From an uncultured Clostridia bacterium (lineage in GTDB: Bacteria > Bacillota > Clostridia > Christensenellales > CAG-138): DNA of 50,435 nucleotides. Location: contig CAMPAN010000001.1 of NCBI GenBank assembly GCA_946631895.1, positions 1 to 50,435 of the forward strand, read 5' to 3'. Below are positions 23,192-31,495 of the stretch, piece by piece. The translations under genes and the position numbers were made by a program. The first letter of the stretch is position 1. The number at the start of each line of letters is the position of its first letter. The notes under the pieces were generated by a model. It searched no databases. It had not been told where the DNA came from and worked only from the letters and a program-made list of their open reading frames with translations.

Positions 23192-23737
23192 ATGAAGCGT
23201 TTGGTCGGGATCCTGTCCGGGGTTCTTGCTTTTCTGACGGCAGTATTCGGCGTATGCCTGCTTTTGATCGCGATCGGCTGGCCGATATCGACGGAGCGTA
23301 TGCAGGAACTGATCGCATCGGTACGGCAGATGCCTGCGGTGCTGATTCTGGTTCTTGCCGCGTTTGTATTGATCGCGGTCGCTGTTGTTATCATGTACGG
23401 ATTGATCGGAGCGCATTTCAACCGCAAAACATTCGCGGTGCTCGAAAAAAACGAACTCGGAGAAACCGCCGTGTCGTTTGCGACGCTTTCTCAGATTGCG
23501 GAGCGTACGGCGAAAAAGAGATCCGATGTGCTTTCCTGCAAAACAAAGGTCTGCGCGGTCGGAAACAGCGTCAGGATCGAAGTACGCGCGGTCACATCGC
23601 CGACGGCGTCGCTGCTGGAACTGACGCATGCGCTGCAGAATGAAATCGCGCAGGCTGTTTCGGAACAGTGCGGCAAAGCCATCGGAACCGTCGACGTGTC
23701 GGTCGACCAGGCGGAACCTTCATCGGGAAGAGCGTAA
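23192..23737 (+). CDS. amaP: Alkaline shock response membrane anchor protein AmaP
   Basis: The 181-residue protein has two membrane helices (about residues 5-28 and 49-72) and a C-terminal Asp23-like domain, the architecture of AmaP, which recruits Asp23 proteins to the membrane. The gene follows the Asp23-family gene and precedes the DUF2273 gene, the usual three-gene set. The ATG is preceded by AGAGG. Confidence 0.88.
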   Translation: MKRLVGILSGVLAFLTAVFGVCLLLIAIGWPISTERMQELIASVRQMPAVLILVLAAFVLIAVAVVIMYGLIGAHFNRKTFAVLEKNELGETAVSFATLSQIAERTAKKRSDVLSCKTKVCAVGNSVRIEVRAVTSPTASLLELTHALQNEIAQAVSEQCGKAIGTVDVSVDQAEPSSGRA

Positions 23738-23759
23738 TGAAACGGAGGTTGGTGAAAAA

Positions 23760-23972
23760 ATGAAAGAGTTTTTCCAAAACCATAAATGGGCGGTGATGCT
23801 GAGCATCCTTGCTCTGATCATTGTCCTGCTGATCTATCTGATCGGTTGGTGGACGCTGCTCGCAGGCATTCTGGTCGTGATTGCGATCTTCTTCGGCCGC
23901 ATGATCGACCGCGGCGGACTGGAAGCGGTCAAGGACTTTTTCCGCAATCTGTTCAGAGGGAAACGCGCATGA
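23760..23972 (+). CDS. DUF2273 family small membrane protein
   Basis: The 70-residue protein starts MKEFFQNHKWAVMLSIL and has two closely spaced hydrophobic helices ending in a basic tail RNLFRGKRA. DUF2273 proteins occur almost always with Asp23 and AmaP genes; their molecular role is unknown. GGAGG lies 13 bases upstream with a GGTGA nearer the ATG. The stop overlaps the nusB start as ATGA. Confidence 0.85.
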   Translation: MKEFFQNHKWAVMLSILALIIVLLIYLIGWWTLLAGILVVIAIFFGRMIDRGGLEAVKDFFRNLFRGKRA

Positions 23973-24367
23973 GCCATACGTTATCGAGAGAAATTGCCAT
24001 GAAACGCCTCTATGCGGAGACGGTCGGCGGCATGGAAACCATGGAAGATGCCATCGAGCAATCCGAACGTGAGATGCTTTCGGACGAGGATGCATTGTTT
24101 TCCGATCGCCTGTATGAGGGCGTTCATGCGCACCTTGCGGAGATCGACGAGGAAATTTCGGCGCATGCAAAGGACTGGTCGATCGGACGGATTGCAAAGG
24201 TCGATCTTTCGATTCTGCGCCTTGCGGTATATGAACTGCTGTATGAGAAGGGAATTCCCGTCGGCGCAACCGTGAACGAAGCGGTTGAACTCGGAAAGGA
24301 ATTCGGGGGAGAAAAATCCGCAGGATTCATCAACGGTGTGCTCGGCGCCGTGGCAAAGGTGCATTGA
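23969..24367 (+). CDS. nusB: Transcription antitermination factor NusB
   Basis: The 132-residue all-helical protein begins SHTLSREIAMKRLYAETVGG and ends with the NusB signature VNEAVELGKEFGGEKSAGFINGVLG. NusB binds boxA RNA with NusE to protect rRNA transcripts from termination. The ATG overlaps the DUF2273 stop. It heads the nusB-to-nadK run of housekeeping genes found in most Firmicutes. Confidence 0.95.
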   Translation: MSHTLSREIAMKRLYAETVGGMETMEDAIEQSEREMLSDEDALFSDRLYEGVHAHLAEIDEEISAHAKDWSIGRIAKVDLSILRLAVYELLYEKGIPVGATVNEAVELGKEFGGEKSAGFINGVLGAVAKVH

Positions 24368-24369
24368 GC

Positions 24370-25323
24370 ATGCACGAACCTTTGTATCTCGGAATCGATA
24401 CGAGCTGTTATACCACCTCGGTCGCATGTACAGATGGAAAGAGCATCGTCTTTTCAAAGGGGACGATGCTTTCCGTAGCTTTTGGAGATCGCGGACTCAG
24501 GCAATCCGAAGGCCTGTTTCAGCACGTGAAGCAGCTATCGCCGCTGCTTTGCGAACTGTTTTCCCGAATTGACCGGAATGCGATCGCGGGCATCGCCGTC
24601 AGCGCGTCTCCGACCTCACAGGAGAACAGTTACATGCCGGTTTTTTTGGCGGGACTTAAGCAGGCGGAAACACTTACCGCAGCATTGGACGTGCCGCTGA
24701 TCCGCACGGATCATCAGAGCGGACATATCCGCGCGGCGCTGTACGGAAACGAAGATCTTTTGGAACGAAACCGGTTTTTTGCGGTCCACATCAGCGGAGG
24801 AACGACGGATCTGCTTCTTGTCGAGCCGCATCGGGACGCGCCGTACCGGATTGAGCCGGTCGGATGTTCAACCGACCTTCATGCCGGGCAGTTTGTAGAT
24901 CGCGTCGGGGTCGCGCTTTCGCTGCCGTTCCCGGCGGGAAGACATCTCGAGACGCTTGCCGTTCAGGCTGAACATAGGGGTGTCAAGCTGCCATCTTCCG
25001 TAAAAGGGACGAGCTGTTCGTTCTCCGGCGCAGAGTCCGCGGCGCAGAGACTGCTGCATACCGTTCCGGACGCGGAGCTTGCGTACGGCGTGTATGATTG
25101 CCTTGCGAGGACGCTGTCAAAAATGTTTGCAAATGCAGCTGCGATCCACGGTGAACTGCCGTTTCTTATCTGCGGCGGCGTAGCGTCGTCGCAGCTTCTC
25201 AAAACGCTTCTGAAAACACGCTTTCGGGGCAAACTGTATTTCGGCAGACCGGAGCTGTCAAAGGACAATGCTGTCGGCGTCGCGCTTCTCGGCGCAGATC
25301 GGAGCGAAGCATGGAATCGTTAA
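24370..25323 (+). CDS. TsaD/Kae1-like protein (peptidase M22 family), second-type paralogue
   Basis: The product (317 residues from ATG 24370; a TTG at 24364 is the alternative) has an ASKHA-fold ATPase layout: LGIDTSCYTTSVA at the N-terminus, the metal-binding HxxxH in RTDHQSGHIRAAL, HISGGTTDLLLV and ICGGVASSQLL. This is the TsaD family that makes t6A37 in tRNA, but the sequence is divergent and lies between nusB and xseA, where many clostridia carry a second TsaD-like gene of unknown role. The true tsaD is usually elsewhere, so I would not assign t6A synthesis to it. Confidence 0.8.
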   Translation: MHEPLYLGIDTSCYTTSVACTDGKSIVFSKGTMLSVAFGDRGLRQSEGLFQHVKQLSPLLCELFSRIDRNAIAGIAVSASPTSQENSYMPVFLAGLKQAETLTAALDVPLIRTDHQSGHIRAALYGNEDLLERNRFFAVHISGGTTDLLLVEPHRDAPYRIEPVGCSTDLHAGQFVDRVGVALSLPFPAGRHLETLAVQAEHRGVKLPSSVKGTSCSFSGAESAAQRLLHTVPDAELAYGVYDCLARTLSKMFANAAAIHGELPFLICGGVASSQLLKTLLKTRFRGKLYFGRPELSKDNAVGVALLGADRSEAWNR

Positions 25324-26522
25324 AACCGGTATTTTCGGTGCACGAGCTCAACGAGTATATTGATATTCTGCTCGGCGTCGATCCGAATCTGAAATCACTT
25401 GCGGTGGAAGGCGAGCTTGAAGGCGTCAAGCGTCATCCGTCCGGGCATCTGTATTTCATGCTGAAAGACGAGCTTTCGTCGGTGAACTGCGTGATGTTCC
25501 GACAGAACGTCGCGGGACTTCGGTTCCTTCCGAAGGACGGACAGCATGTGCGGCTTGCCGGAAAAGCGTCGCTGTATCCGCGAGACGGTCGGTTTCAACT
25601 GGTGGCGAGCGGTCTTGTACTGCAGGGGGCGGGTTCGCTGTATGCGGCGTTTGCAGCATACAAAGAAAAACTGGAACGGCTCGGATGGTTCGACGCATCC
25701 GTCAAAAAACCGATTCCGCTGCTTCCGAAGGCGATCGGACTCATCACAAGCGCGGGCGGTTCCGTGCAGCATGACGTATACCAGGTAACGGAACGGCGCT
25801 TTCCGTCCATGCCGATCGTGTTTTATCCGACGGCGGTACAGGGACCCGGCGCCGCAAGAGAAATCGCCGATGCGATTGATCGCGCCGACGCGGAAAAGCG
25901 ATGTGACGTACTGATCGTCGGACGCGGCGGCGGAAGCATGGAGGACCTCTGGGCGTTCAACGAACCTGAAGTCGTCGAAGCGATCCACCGCTGTTCGATT
26001 CCCGTGATCTCGGCGGTCGGGCATGAGACCGATTTTTCCATCAGCGATTTTACGGCGGACCTGCGCGCGCCCACGCCTTCCGCCGCTGCGGAGCTTGCGG
26101 TACCGGAACGCAATATGCTCGTATCGACGCTGCGTTCGCTTGAGAACCGGCTGAACAACGCGCTGATAAACGGCGTTCGTGCCAAAAGAGACCGGATCAG
26201 CCTCCTTTGGGGAGAAGCTGTGCGTCTGCGGATGCACCGCGCCGCGGAACAAAACAGAATGGCTTTGGATGATGTACATGAAAAGCTCCTGCAGCATTGC
26301 CGCAGCCGTATCGACATAAAGCGCAATCAGCTTGAACGGGAAACGGCGAGGCTGCGGGCTTACAGCCCGCAAAGGACGCTGGATCGCGGATTTGCACTGA
26401 TTCAGAATGACAGCGGACATATCATTTCATCTGCGCAGGAAACAGGACCGGGTGATGCGGTTTCGATCTGCTTCAGGGACGGAGCGGCATTTGCAAGGAT
26501 TACCGGAAAGGAAACACTATGA
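25311..26522 (+). CDS. xseA: Exodeoxyribonuclease VII large subunit
   Basis: The 403-residue protein has an N-terminal OB fold (FSVHELNEYIDILLGVDPN, SGHLYFMLKD), the catalytic domain with GLITSAGGSVQHDV, GRGGGSMEDLWAFNEP and SAVGHETDFSISDFTADLRAPTPSAAAE-type stretch, and a long coiled-coil C-terminal part ending with the GFALIQNDSGHI repeat. Exo VII degrades single-stranded DNA. The start lies within the end of the preceding gene (13-base overlap), and the stop overlaps xseB as ATGA. Confidence 0.96.
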   Translation: MESLKPVFSVHELNEYIDILLGVDPNLKSLAVEGELEGVKRHPSGHLYFMLKDELSSVNCVMFRQNVAGLRFLPKDGQHVRLAGKASLYPRDGRFQLVASGLVLQGAGSLYAAFAAYKEKLERLGWFDASVKKPIPLLPKAIGLITSAGGSVQHDVYQVTERRFPSMPIVFYPTAVQGPGAAREIADAIDRADAEKRCDVLIVGRGGGSMEDLWAFNEPEVVEAIHRCSIPVISAVGHETDFSISDFTADLRAPTPSAAAELAVPERNMLVSTLRSLENRLNNALINGVRAKRDRISLLWGEAVRLRMHRAAEQNRMALDDVHEKLLQHCRSRIDIKRNQLERETARLRAYSPQRTLDRGFALIQNDSGHIISSAQETGPGDAVSICFRDGAAFARITGKETL

Positions 26523-26710
26523 GCGAACAGACTTTTGAAGAAAAACAGAAGCAGTTGGAAGAAATCGTCGCCAAGCTCGAAAGCGGGAACGCGCCGCTCG
26601 AAGAGATGATTCGTATGTATGAGGAGGGCGAAGCGCTGTATAAGGACTGCGCGGATATGCTCGACGCATATGAAAAGCGGTTGAACGCAACAGACAAGGA
26701 GAACGCCTGA
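26519..26710 (+). CDS. xseB: Exodeoxyribonuclease VII small subunit
   Basis: The 63-residue helical protein carries the family motif FEEKQKQLEEIVAKLESGNAPLEE (residues 5-28) and completes exonuclease VII by packing on the XseA coiled coil. It overlaps xseA by four bases and shares its last base with the ispA start. Confidence 0.94.
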   Translation: MSEQTFEEKQKQLEEIVAKLESGNAPLEEMIRMYEEGEALYKDCADMLDAYEKRLNATDKENA

Positions 26711-27504
26711 TGCAGGAAACGGAACGCATTGAAAAAGCGCTGCAGACGTTTATGGATGCGGACGATTCCGCAGCGCTGTTGAACGAAAGCATGCGATACA
26801 GCCTTCTGGACGGCGGCAAGCGAGTGCGGCCCCGCCTGCTGCTCCTGATCTGCTCCATGCTCGGAGGCAGGGAGGCGGACGCCATGCCGTTTGCCTGCGC
26901 ACTCGAGATGATCCATTGCTATTCGCTGATCCACGACGATCTGCCGGCAATGGATAACGATGTGATCCGTCGCGGAAAGCCGTGCAGTCATGTGAAGTTC
27001 GGAGAGGGCAACGCCGTCCTTGCGGGGGACGGATTGCTGACGAAGGCAGCGCTTGTCCTTGCGTCTCAGAACGGATTCGATGAAGCCAAACGCGCGATTC
27101 TGGAAGGCGCGTACGCCATGGTGAGCGGACAAAGCGATGACCTGAATCTGACCGAACGCAGCGCGGAGGCGCTGGAACGGATCCATCTCAATAAAACCGG
27201 CGCATTGTTCCGTGCGGCATGCGTTGCGGGCGCATATCTGTCCGATCCGTCCAAGGCGGAAATGATGCATGTTTTCGGCGATACGCTCGGTCTGCTGTTC
27301 CAGATGACTGACGATTTGCTGGACGAAGAAAAGGATCGGGCGGAAGCCAAGCTGACCTTTGTGACCTTCTACGGAAGAGAGACGACAAAGGCGTATATCG
27401 AAGAGGCATATTGCCGCGCGGAAGCGATTCTTTCGCCGTATTCCGGCGAGGCGGCGGATGCGCTTCGTACGCTGATATCGGCATTGCGGAGTCGAACATA
27501 TTGA
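26710..27504 (+). CDS. ispA: Polyprenyl diphosphate synthase (farnesyl/geranyl type)
   Basis: The 264-residue enzyme condenses IPP with allylic diphosphates. It shows GGKRVRPRL, the first aspartate-rich motif HDDLPAMDND, HLNKTGALF, and the second aspartate-rich motif FQMTDDLLDEEKD followed by KLTFVTFYG. It is about 25-30 residues shorter than typical IspA, mostly from loops before the second motif and the C-terminus, but all catalytic elements are present. It lies directly before dxs, as in most Firmicutes, linking precursor and chain synthesis. Confidence 0.92.
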   Translation: MQETERIEKALQTFMDADDSAALLNESMRYSLLDGGKRVRPRLLLLICSMLGGREADAMPFACALEMIHCYSLIHDDLPAMDNDVIRRGKPCSHVKFGEGNAVLAGDGLLTKAALVLASQNGFDEAKRAILEGAYAMVSGQSDDLNLTERSAEALERIHLNKTGALFRAACVAGAYLSDPSKAEMMHVFGDTLGLLFQMTDDLLDEEKDRAEAKLTFVTFYGRETTKAYIEEAYCRAEAILSPYSGEAADALRTLISALRSRTY

Positions 27505-27505
27505 T

Positions 27506-29335
27506 ATGAATGATTCGATTTTGGATACCATCAACGGGATCAAGGATCTGAAAGCGCTGGATGAAAAACAGCTTCCCGCGCTTTGCGATGAACTGCGCGC
27601 TTTTTTGGTCGAAAACGTTTCCAGAACTGGCGGACATCTTGCATCGAGCCTCGGCGCGGTCGAGCTGATCGTAGCGATGCATTATGTGTTTGACAGTCCG
27701 GAGGACAAGCTCATCTTTGATGTGGGACACCAGTCCTATGTGCATAAGATCCTGACGGGCAGGAAAGACGCTTTTTCGACGCTGCGTCAGGAGAACGGCA
27801 TCTCCGGTTTCCCGAAATCCAGCGAAAGCGAACACGATGTTTTCAATACCGGGCATGCAAGCACCTCGATTTCCGCGGCGCTCGGCATGGCGCGCGCAAT
27901 GCGGCTGAAGGGCGATAAGCATATGGCGGTCGCTTTGGTCGGCGACGGTGCGATGACCGGCGGACTGTCCTTTGAAGCGCTTAACGATGCGGGACAGGAC
28001 AAGCTGCCGCTTTTGATCATTCTGAACGACAATCAGATGTCGATCTCAAAGAACGTCGGCGGTCTCAAGAATTCTCTGACGTCGATGCGAACCAATCGCA
28101 ACTATAATGCGTTCAAGCGCTGGCTGGCCGGTATTCTGGAAACCAGCAGCTTCGGGCAGTATCTCAGCCGGCACATGGAGCATTTCAAAAACCGTGCAAA
28201 GCGGTTTCTTGCGCCGAATCTGCCGTTTGAGGAATTCGGGATCCTGTATCTCGGACCAATCGACGGACACGACGTTCGGAAGATCGTGAAATACCTCCGC
28301 CGATGCAGGGAACTGAACAAGCCGATGATCCTCCATGCGATTACGACAAAAGGCAAGGGGTATCCGTTTGCCGTTGAGAATCCGGAGAAGTTCCACGGCA
28401 TTGCTCCGTTTGAAATCATGACCGGAAAGGTCAATTCGGAACGGCAGAAAACCTGCTCCGAAATCTTCGGCGAAACCATGCTGCGCCTTGCAAAGGAGAA
28501 CGACAAGCTGATCGCGATCACCGCAGCTATGCCGAGCGGAACCGGGCTGACGGAGTTCGCAAAGGCTTATCCCGACCGATTCTTTGATGTCGGGATCGCC
28601 GAAGCGCATGCCGTCACCATGGCGGCGGGGCTTGCGCGCGGCGGTATGCGGCCTGTTGTAGCGGTGTATTCTTCGTTCCTGCAGCGTGCATTCGATTCCG
28701 TTCTGCATGACGTATGCCTGCAGAATCTTCCGGTCGTGATGGCGGTCGACCGTGCGGGGCTGGTCGGGGCGGACGGAGAAACGCATCAGGGCGTTTACGA
28801 TCCGGCGTTCCTTTCCGCAATGCCGAATCTTGCGGTGTATTCGCCGTCGTCGCAGAGCGAGCTTTCTGCCATGCTTGAAATGGCTGTTTCGCGTAAAGAA
28901 CCGGCGGTCGTGCGTTATCCGCGCGGATCGCTCCCGGACATTCCCATAAAAACGAAACTGTATTTCGGAGAGTGGGAGATCGTCGAGCCGCTTCGTGAAA
29001 CCGTGATCGTTGCGCACGGAACGCTTCTTCCGCTTGCCAGATGGATTGCAAAAAAGAACGGAACCGGTCTTGTGAATGCACGGTTCCTCCAGCCGATGGA
29101 TGAGGAGATTATCAACTTCTTTCGCGAAAACAACACAAGGCTTCTGGTCATGGAAGAGAATACCGTTTCGCTCGGAGAAAAGATCGCGCTTGCGGCAAAC
29201 CCGTGCCGCTTGCGTTCCGTGGCGATACCGACTGAGGCAATCCCGCAGGCGTCCGTCATCAGACAGCGTGAGCGGTACGGATTCACGGAGGAACACGTAA
29301 CAAAGATTCTGAAGGAGCTCATGGAGGAAGCATGA
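27506..29335 (+). CDS. dxs: 1-deoxy-D-xylulose-5-phosphate synthase
   Basis: Dxs makes DXP from pyruvate and glyceraldehyde 3-phosphate, the first step of the MEP isoprenoid pathway, with thiamine diphosphate. The 609-residue product has DVGHQSYVHKILTGR, the thiamine-binding GDGAMTGGLSFEALNDAG with following N, and the transketolase-like second half with AEAHAVTMAAGLARGG and DRAGLVGADGETHQGVYD. Length is close to the family norm (about 620). It begins two bases after the ispA stop and overlaps tlyA as ATGA. Confidence 0.96.
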   Translation: MNDSILDTINGIKDLKALDEKQLPALCDELRAFLVENVSRTGGHLASSLGAVELIVAMHYVFDSPEDKLIFDVGHQSYVHKILTGRKDAFSTLRQENGISGFPKSSESEHDVFNTGHASTSISAALGMARAMRLKGDKHMAVALVGDGAMTGGLSFEALNDAGQDKLPLLIILNDNQMSISKNVGGLKNSLTSMRTNRNYNAFKRWLAGILETSSFGQYLSRHMEHFKNRAKRFLAPNLPFEEFGILYLGPIDGHDVRKIVKYLRRCRELNKPMILHAITTKGKGYPFAVENPEKFHGIAPFEIMTGKVNSERQKTCSEIFGETMLRLAKENDKLIAITAAMPSGTGLTEFAKAYPDRFFDVGIAEAHAVTMAAGLARGGMRPVVAVYSSFLQRAFDSVLHDVCLQNLPVVMAVDRAGLVGADGETHQGVYDPAFLSAMPNLAVYSPSSQSELSAMLEMAVSRKEPAVVRYPRGSLPDIPIKTKLYFGEWEIVEPLRETVIVAHGTLLPLARWIAKKNGTGLVNARFLQPMDEEIINFFRENNTRLLVMEENTVSLGEKIALAANPCRLRSVAIPTEAIPQASVIRQRERYGFTEEHVTKILKELMEEA

Positions 29336-30153
29336 CAAAGGTACGTCTGGATATCGAAATGGTTCAGAGGGGACTCTGTCCTTCACGCGAAAAAGCACGC
29401 GCATTGATTCTCGCGGGCGAAGTCCGTGTGAACGGGATGAAAGCGGAAAAAGCGGGCCAGGAAATTCCGTCCGACGCTGAAATCACCGTGATCGAAGACG
29501 CGATTCCGTTTGTCAGCCGCGGCGGGCTGAAGCTCGACAAAGCGGTAAAGACATTCCCGATTGATCTTGATGGACGCGTATGCGCGGATATCGGAGCGTC
29601 GACCGGCGGGTTTACGGACGTCATGCTGAAAAACGGCGCAAAGCATGTGTATTCGATTGACGTGGGGTACGGACAGTTGGATTGGTCCCTGCGAAACGAT
29701 CCGCGCGTAACGGTGATGGAACGGACAAACGCACGCTTCATGGTACCGGACTGGTTCCGGGAACCGATTACGTTCGCTTCGATCGACGTGTCCTTCATAT
29801 CGCTTCGTCTGATTCTCCCGCCTTTGTTCCCGTGCCTGCAGGACGGCGGAGAGGTCGTGGCGCTCATTAAACCGCAGTTTGAAGCGGGTCGTTCTGAAAT
29901 TGGCAAAAACGGTGTGGTACGCGACGCGGCGGTTCACGAGCGCGTCATCCGCGAAATGATTGCGTTTGCCGATGAAATCGGATTCTGCGTTTCCGGGCTC
30001 TCTTATTCCCCGATTACGGGACCGAAAGGGAACATCGAGTTTCTTTTATACATGCAAAAGTGTAGTACCAAAAACGACGCATCCTTGCATAAAATCTCGG
30101 AATCTGTCCCGGAAATTGTGAAAAATGCCCATTCTATGGGAAAGAATAGTTAA
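29332..30153 (+). CDS. tlyA: TlyA family rRNA methyltransferase
   Basis: The 273-residue protein has an N-terminal S4 RNA-binding domain (RLDIEMVQRGLCPSREKARA, IEDAIPFVSRGGLKLDKA) and a FtsJ-like methyltransferase domain with ADIGASTGGFTDVMLKNGA and DVGYGQLDW. Family members 2'-O-methylate cytidines of 16S and/or 23S rRNA. The gene is coupled to dxs by ATGA, a common Firmicutes arrangement. The C-terminus has an unremarkable extra stretch of about 25 residues. No terminator is evident before the nadK promoter. Confidence 0.93.
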   Translation: MTKVRLDIEMVQRGLCPSREKARALILAGEVRVNGMKAEKAGQEIPSDAEITVIEDAIPFVSRGGLKLDKAVKTFPIDLDGRVCADIGASTGGFTDVMLKNGAKHVYSIDVGYGQLDWSLRNDPRVTVMERTNARFMVPDWFREPITFASIDVSFISLRLILPPLFPCLQDGGEVVALIKPQFEAGRSEIGKNGVVRDAAVHERVIREMIAFADEIGFCVSGLSYSPITGPKGNIEFLLYMQKCSTKNDASLHKISESVPEIVKNAHSMGKNS

Positions 30154-30171
30154 AGTTTATTCATAATTTTC

Positions 30172-30200
30172 TTGCCATTTCCGTATTTAGATTGTATAAT
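30172..30200 (+). promoter_or_regulatory. Promoter of nadK-argR-recN
   Basis: TTGCCA (30172-30177) and TATAAT (30195-30200) are 17 bases apart, so nadK and genes downstream can be expressed apart from the dxs operon. Confidence 0.8.
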
Positions 30201-30234
30201 GATTGTACAATATTCACAAGTGGGAGGTTGCGCT

Positions 30235-31017
30235 ATGCACCTTATATTTGCGGTGCATGCCGGAAAAGCGTCACTTGCATCCGCTTGTCGTCGATTGATG
30301 AGAACAGCCGAGGAAGCAGGTTTTTCCTGCTCCGTGCTTGATCCGAACCGACCTGTTCCGGGCGGGAACGCTGCCATCGTTGCTGTTGGCGGAGACGGGA
30401 ACTTTATCCGCACCGCGCACGCAGCATGCAAAAACGGTCTGCCGCTGTTCGGTGTGAATTGCGGACGGATCGGTTTTTTGACCGAATGGACGGAGGACAG
30501 TTTCCCGGAAGCGCTGCGACTGCTTACGGAAGGCGCTTATACGATCGAAGATCGTCCGATGCTGTCCGTATGCGTGAACGGAGAAACCGAGAGGAGCTGC
30601 TTTAACGACCTGCTTGTCTATAAGCACTCGTTTTCGGGCGTCATGAAGATCTCTCTTGCAATCAACGGACAGGAAACCGGTGATTTGTTCGGAGACGGTC
30701 TGGTGATTTCGACGTCAATCGGCTCAACGGGGTATTCGCTGTCGGCGGGAGGACCGATCCTCGCCGACGGACTTGAAGCAATGATCGTCACACCGATCTG
30801 CGCGCATACACTGCATTTTCGTCCCGTGGTTTGCTCGGCGGATTCGAGCATTTCCATCGTCATGGACGCGAAGGGTGTCCTTGCGGCGGACGGAGACCGG
30901 TTCCGCTCCGTATCGCGCGGAGACAGGATTACGGTCACAAAGTCGAATCAATCGGTAAAGCTGATGACGTTCCGGCATCGCAATCTGTTCCGGTTGATCT
31001 CGGAAAAACTGAATTGA
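30235..31017 (+). CDS. nadK: NAD kinase
   Basis: NadK phosphorylates NAD to NADP. The 260-residue protein has the signature GGDGNFIRTAH, GVNCGRIGFLTE, and the Gly-rich STSIGSTGYSLSAGGPI. In place of the common NE pair after the central domain it reads FNDLLVYKHSFSG. ATG 30235 follows GGGAGG and lies after the promoter; an earlier in-frame ATG overlaps the promoter and was rejected. Confidence 0.95.
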   Translation: MHLIFAVHAGKASLASACRRLMRTAEEAGFSCSVLDPNRPVPGGNAAIVAVGGDGNFIRTAHAACKNGLPLFGVNCGRIGFLTEWTEDSFPEALRLLTEGAYTIEDRPMLSVCVNGETERSCFNDLLVYKHSFSGVMKISLAINGQETGDLFGDGLVISTSIGSTGYSLSAGGPILADGLEAMIVTPICAHTLHFRPVVCSADSSISIVMDAKGVLAADGDRFRSVSRGDRITVTKSNQSVKLMTFRHRNLFRLISEKLN

Positions 31018-31034
31018 ACTGAGGTAATGGAGTC

Positions 31035-31484
31035 ATGAAACCAAAGAGACATGCAATGATCCTGAAGCTGATTGCTGCAGAGAATGTCGAAACACAGGAG
31101 GAGCTTGCCGCACTTTTGAGCGCACAGGGGTTTAATGTCACGCAGGCAACCGTCTCCCGCGATATCAAGGAACTTCGCCTGATTAAAGTGCTGACAGGCG
31201 AAGGACGTTATAAATATGCAACAGTGGAGAAAGCGGAATCCGACTTGCAGGAACGCTTCATCCGCCTGTTCGGCAATTGTGTCGTGTCGATCACCTCCGC
31301 CGGAAACCTGATTGTTGTCAAGACAATGGCGGGCAGCGCGGCCGTTGCCGCGGAAGCGATTGATTCCATGAAATGGCCGGAAATTGCCGGATCCATCGCG
31401 GGCGATAATACGGTCTTTGTCGCCGTCCGGGAAGGAAAGAACGTTTCCGACATCATCAAGAAGTTCCAGAAAATGATGAAATAA
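31035..31484 (+). CDS. argR: Arginine repressor ArgR/AhrC
   Basis: The 149-residue regulator has the winged-helix N-terminal domain with the recognition element FNVTQATVSRDIKELRLIKV and a C-terminal hexamerisation and arginine-binding domain with GTI-like AGDNTVFVAVREG. In clostridia it controls arginine synthesis and breakdown; its location between nadK and recN is conserved. No arginine genes lie in the window. I see no clear ARG box next to it. Confidence 0.94.
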   Translation: MKPKRHAMILKLIAAENVETQEELAALLSAQGFNVTQATVSRDIKELRLIKVLTGEGRYKYATVEKAESDLQERFIRLFGNCVVSITSAGNLIVVKTMAGSAAVAAEAIDSMKWPEIAGSIAGDNTVFVAVREGKNVSDIIKKFQKMMK

Positions 31485-31495
31485 CGGAGGGCGTT

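Noticed and set aside
28046..29404. A 452-codon open frame antisense to dxs
   Set aside because: The translated sequence is of random composition rich in Arg and His, and dxs on the other strand is unmistakable.
31086..31092. TGTCGAA (0A-box 7-mer) within argR
   Set aside because: It lies in coding sequence, where GTCGAA is a frequent codon combination in this genome.
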